8,320 bases of DNA from Bacteroidales bacterium. Its GTDB lineage: Bacteria > Bacteroidota > Bacteroidia > Bacteroidales > UBA3824. The position numbers and the translations under genes are program-made. Numbering within the stretch: the stretch's first letter is position 1; each line of letters begins with the position of its first letter. This document shows, one piece after another, positions 6,591-8,320 of this stretch. The notes under the pieces are model-generated. The model was not told the DNA's origin and ran no database searches. It was given only the letters and a program-made list of their open reading frames with translations. Where the stretch lies: assembly GCA_017645985.1 (NCBI GenBank), contig JAGCNK010000213.1, positions 1 to 8,320 of the forward strand, written 5' to 3'.

Positions 6591-6679
6591 TTTCATTTTG
6601 ATTTTTTGTTCAAAAAAATAGTAGCACCTTCGAAAAATCTTCGTATATTGCACCCGAATTTTTATATAGTATCTTAAAC

Positions 6680-7996
6680 ATGAAACCGTTAAATATTGCA
6701 ATATTAGGTTGCGGCACAGTGGGCGGCGGTGTGGCAAAAATCCTCACCGAACAGAAAGACCTGCTTTCTAAACGCGCCGGCCGCGAAATCAACCTCAAGT
6801 ATATTGCCGAACTTAATCCCCCTGCCGCCATCCAGCGCTTTGGACTCGACAAGAAATATTTCATTGGCGGAGGCTCAGAAGTTAGCCGCGAAGATGCCGG
6901 CAGAAATATTCAGAAAGTGCTTACCGATCCCGACATCGACGTAGTTGTGGAGACTATGGGCGGCACTTCCAACTTTGTTCACGACACATGTTTCGGCGTG
7001 GTTCACAATGGCAAAAACCTTGTGACAGCCAACAAGGCTCTGCTTGCCGAGCGTGGTGTGGATATTTTTCAGGAGGCTGAAAAACAAAATGTGAAAATCG
7101 GATACGAGGCTGCCGTTTGCGGCGCTATTCCTATTATAAAAGGTATCAAGGAGAGTTTCACCGGCGACATCATCAACGAGGTGTGCGGTATTTTCAACGG
7201 CACAAGCAACTATATCCTCACCCAGATGCAGCAGAAGGGTCTCGACTTTGACTCAGCTCTCAAACTTGCACAGCAGAACGGTTACGCCGAGGCTGACCCC
7301 ACTCTCGATATCAACGGCGGCGACGCAAGCCACAAGCTTATCCTCCTGATCAAGCTTGCTTTCGGTATCGACGTGTCGATGGAGCAGCTGTCGCGCATTG
7401 GTATTCAGAATATTACAAAAAACGATATTGATTTCGCATCTGAAATCAACGCTTCTATCAAGCTTATCTGTATGGCCAAACGCGAGGGCAACCAGGTGTT
7501 TGCCACAGTACGTCCTATGGCTGTTAAGAACGACAACATTCTCTCGAGCGTAAACTTCGCTGTTAACGCTGTGAAACTCGAGGCTGAATATTCCAAGACT
7601 CATTTCTTTATCGGCAAGGGAGCAGGCAGCAGCGAGACCGCTATGTCGATTGTTTCCGACATCGTGTTCATTGCACGTCACGGACAGTCTGACCCTTACA
7701 CCGAGAAGAACAATTTCTCTCTGGGTGACGCCAACAAAATTGAGTTCCCCTACCTGGTATCGTTCAAAACCAAGAACCTTCCCGGCACTACTGGCTTGAT
7801 AACCACAGCCATCGGCAACCAGCAGATTAATATCGAAACAGTTAGCCACAACCGTTTTAGCGGTGCCACAGCCGATTTCTCTATTGAAACTGCGTCAAGC
7901 ACCATTGAGCAGATTGAAAAAGCTATCGAAGAAATAAAATCTTTAAATAAAGACCTCTTATTGGAAGAACCCAAGGTGCTTCCGATATTGTTTTAA
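6680..7996 (+). CDS. hom: Homoserine dehydrogenase with C-terminal ACT domain
   Basis: Reduces L-aspartate 4-semialdehyde to L-homoserine with NAD(P)H in the cytosol, the branch point toward threonine and methionine. The 438 residues carry an N-terminal nucleotide-binding domain with ILGCGTVGGG (8-17), the TANKALLA motif (116-123), GYEAAVCGAIPIIKGIKES (141-159), NGTSNYIL (173-180), and the catalytic region YAEADPTLDINGGDASHK (202-219, with D215 and K219). GKGAGSSETA (312-321) closes the catalytic domain. An ACT domain follows (about 357-425, starting YLVSFKTKNLPGTTG), the usual site of allosteric control, commonly by threonine. This is the monofunctional form, without a fused aspartate kinase. 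The ATG at 6680 begins the conserved NAD-binding strand directly; no Shine-Dalgarno sequence is visible. Upstream lie a candidate promoter, inverted repeats and a T-tracted hairpin; a small membrane-protein gene follows after 18 bp. Confidence 0.96.
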   Translation: MKPLNIAILGCGTVGGGVAKILTEQKDLLSKRAGREINLKYIAELNPPAAIQRFGLDKKYFIGGGSEVSREDAGRNIQKVLTDPDIDVVVETMGGTSNFVHDTCFGVVHNGKNLVTANKALLAERGVDIFQEAEKQNVKIGYEAAVCGAIPIIKGIKESFTGDIINEVCGIFNGTSNYILTQMQQKGLDFDSALKLAQQNGYAEADPTLDINGGDASHKLILLIKLAFGIDVSMEQLSRIGIQNITKNDIDFASEINASIKLICMAKREGNQVFATVRPMAVKNDNILSSVNFAVNAVKLEAEYSKTHFFIGKGAGSSETAMSIVSDIVFIARHGQSDPYTEKNNFSLGDANKIEFPYLVSFKTKNLPGTTGLITTAIGNQQINIETVSHNRFSGATADFSIETASSTIEQIEKAIEEIKSLNKDLLLEEPKVLPILF

Positions 7997-8014
7997 TTAA
8001 TATAGACAAAGGAT

Positions 8015-8320
8015 ATGGAGCAATCAGATTACAATTACTCAATGCCACCTAAGCCTGACAACAATTTAACGATTTCAATTATATCCGCTGTTCTTTGTCA
8101 GGTGTTTGGTATTATAGCGTTGCTTATGTCGATGCAATCTGATACTTGCTACCGTAATGGTGATTACGAAGGTGCCGTTCAGAAAGCCAAAAGTGCAAGA
8201 ACTTTTGCTTTAATAGGAATTATTTCTACTGCTGCTTTTCTTGTCTTATGGATTCTTTCGTTTATCTTTCCTTTTGTCGTTATGTTTTTTGCAGGTTTGA
8301 TAGGATGGATATCTAACTAA
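8015..8320 (+). CDS. CD225/dispanin-like small two-segment membrane protein
   Basis: Complete 101-residue protein whose TAA is the last codon of the window. A short polar N-terminus with PPKPDNNL (11-18) is followed by a first hydrophobic segment (about 19-40, with C28 and FGIIALL at 31-37), a hydrophilic connecting loop with the dispanin-like signature YRNGDYEGAVQKAKSAR (46-62), and a second long hydrophobic segment (about 64-98). This order matches the CD225/dispanin family, known from vertebrate IFITM proteins and widespread but poorly characterised in bacteria. Bacterial function is unknown; antiviral activity of IFITMs must not be assumed here. The gene starts 18 bp after the hom stop with no own promoter seen, so it may be co-transcribed. 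An AAAGGA lies only one base before the ATG, too close for a normal ribosome binding site. Its codons are visibly richer in A and T than those of hom. Confidence 0.82.
   Translation: MEQSDYNYSMPPKPDNNLTISIISAVLCQVFGIIALLMSMQSDTCYRNGDYEGAVQKAKSARTFALIGIISTAAFLVLWILSFIFPFVVMFFAGLIGWISN

Noticed and set aside
6568..6593. TTGACA at 6568-6573 with TATTTT at 6588-6593 as a sigma70-type promoter
   Set aside because: The spacing is 14 bp, and Bacteroidota do not use the TTGACA/TATAAT consensus; the TTGACA is part of the hairpin arm and loop.
6532..6621. A GTG-initiated 29-codon frame in the hom leader encoding a hydrophobic, phenylalanine/isoleucine-rich peptide
   Set aside because: It has no Shine-Dalgarno sequence, a GTG start, and its hydrophobicity follows from the T-rich composition; it is not Thr-rich as a threonine attenuator peptide would be.
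7253..7849. A 198-codon open frame on the minus strand within hom
   Set aside because: It is entirely antisense to conserved homoserine dehydrogenase sequence with no signature of its own.

Overview
The window looks like chromosomal DNA from a member of the Bacteroidota, most likely the order Bacteroidales. Three things point there. Near-consensus TAnnTTTG -7 boxes, the Bacteroidota housekeeping promoter element, sit upstream of several genes. Most genes lack a clear Shine-Dalgarno sequence. The protein versions (long-form GDP-fucose synthase, single-domain homoserine dehydrogenase with an ACT tail, membrane-anchored M23 peptidase coupled to dxr) fit that group. Family or genus cannot be fixed from this sequence alone; a gut Bacteroidales such as Muribaculaceae is only a guess. 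Protein-coding genes fill almost everything. I see no rRNA, tRNA, CRISPR array, insertion sequence or phage gene.

Layout. (1) Positions 1-4162 hold four minus-strand genes in two pairs. The downstream pair is a membrane-anchored M23 (LytM) peptidase and dxr (MEP isoprenoid pathway, C-terminus cut off by the window edge), overlapping as ATGA and preceded by a clear promoter. The upstream pair is gmd and fcl, overlapping as TAATG, which together turn GDP-mannose into GDP-L-fucose. (2) Positions 4163-4274 are a short divergent region in which the promoters for gmd (leftward) and ftsX (rightward) appear interleaved. (3) Positions 4275-5906 hold plus-strand ftsX (division ABC-system membrane subunit) and, 12 bp later, a FabG-type ketoacyl-ACP reductase. 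(4) Positions 5923-6435 hold a small convergent lipoprotein of unrecognised function. (5) Positions 6436-6679 are an AT-rich intergenic region with a candidate promoter and unusual inverted repeats. (6) Positions 6680-8320 hold hom (homoserine dehydrogenase) and then a small two-segment membrane protein of the CD225/dispanin type, which ends exactly at the window edge.

How the genes fit together. Most are core metabolism or envelope functions: isoprenoid precursor (dxr), fucose donor for surface glycans (gmd, fcl), peptidoglycan remodelling and division (M23 peptidase, ftsX), fatty-acid or polyene chain reduction (fabG) and threonine/methionine synthesis (hom). I found no convincing new multi-gene system. 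The points most worth a second look are the bacterial dispanin behind hom, the recurrent ATATTGC/GCAATAT inverted repeats with a T-tracted hairpin in the hom leader, the interleaved gmd/ftsX promoters, and the uncharacterised lipoprotein.
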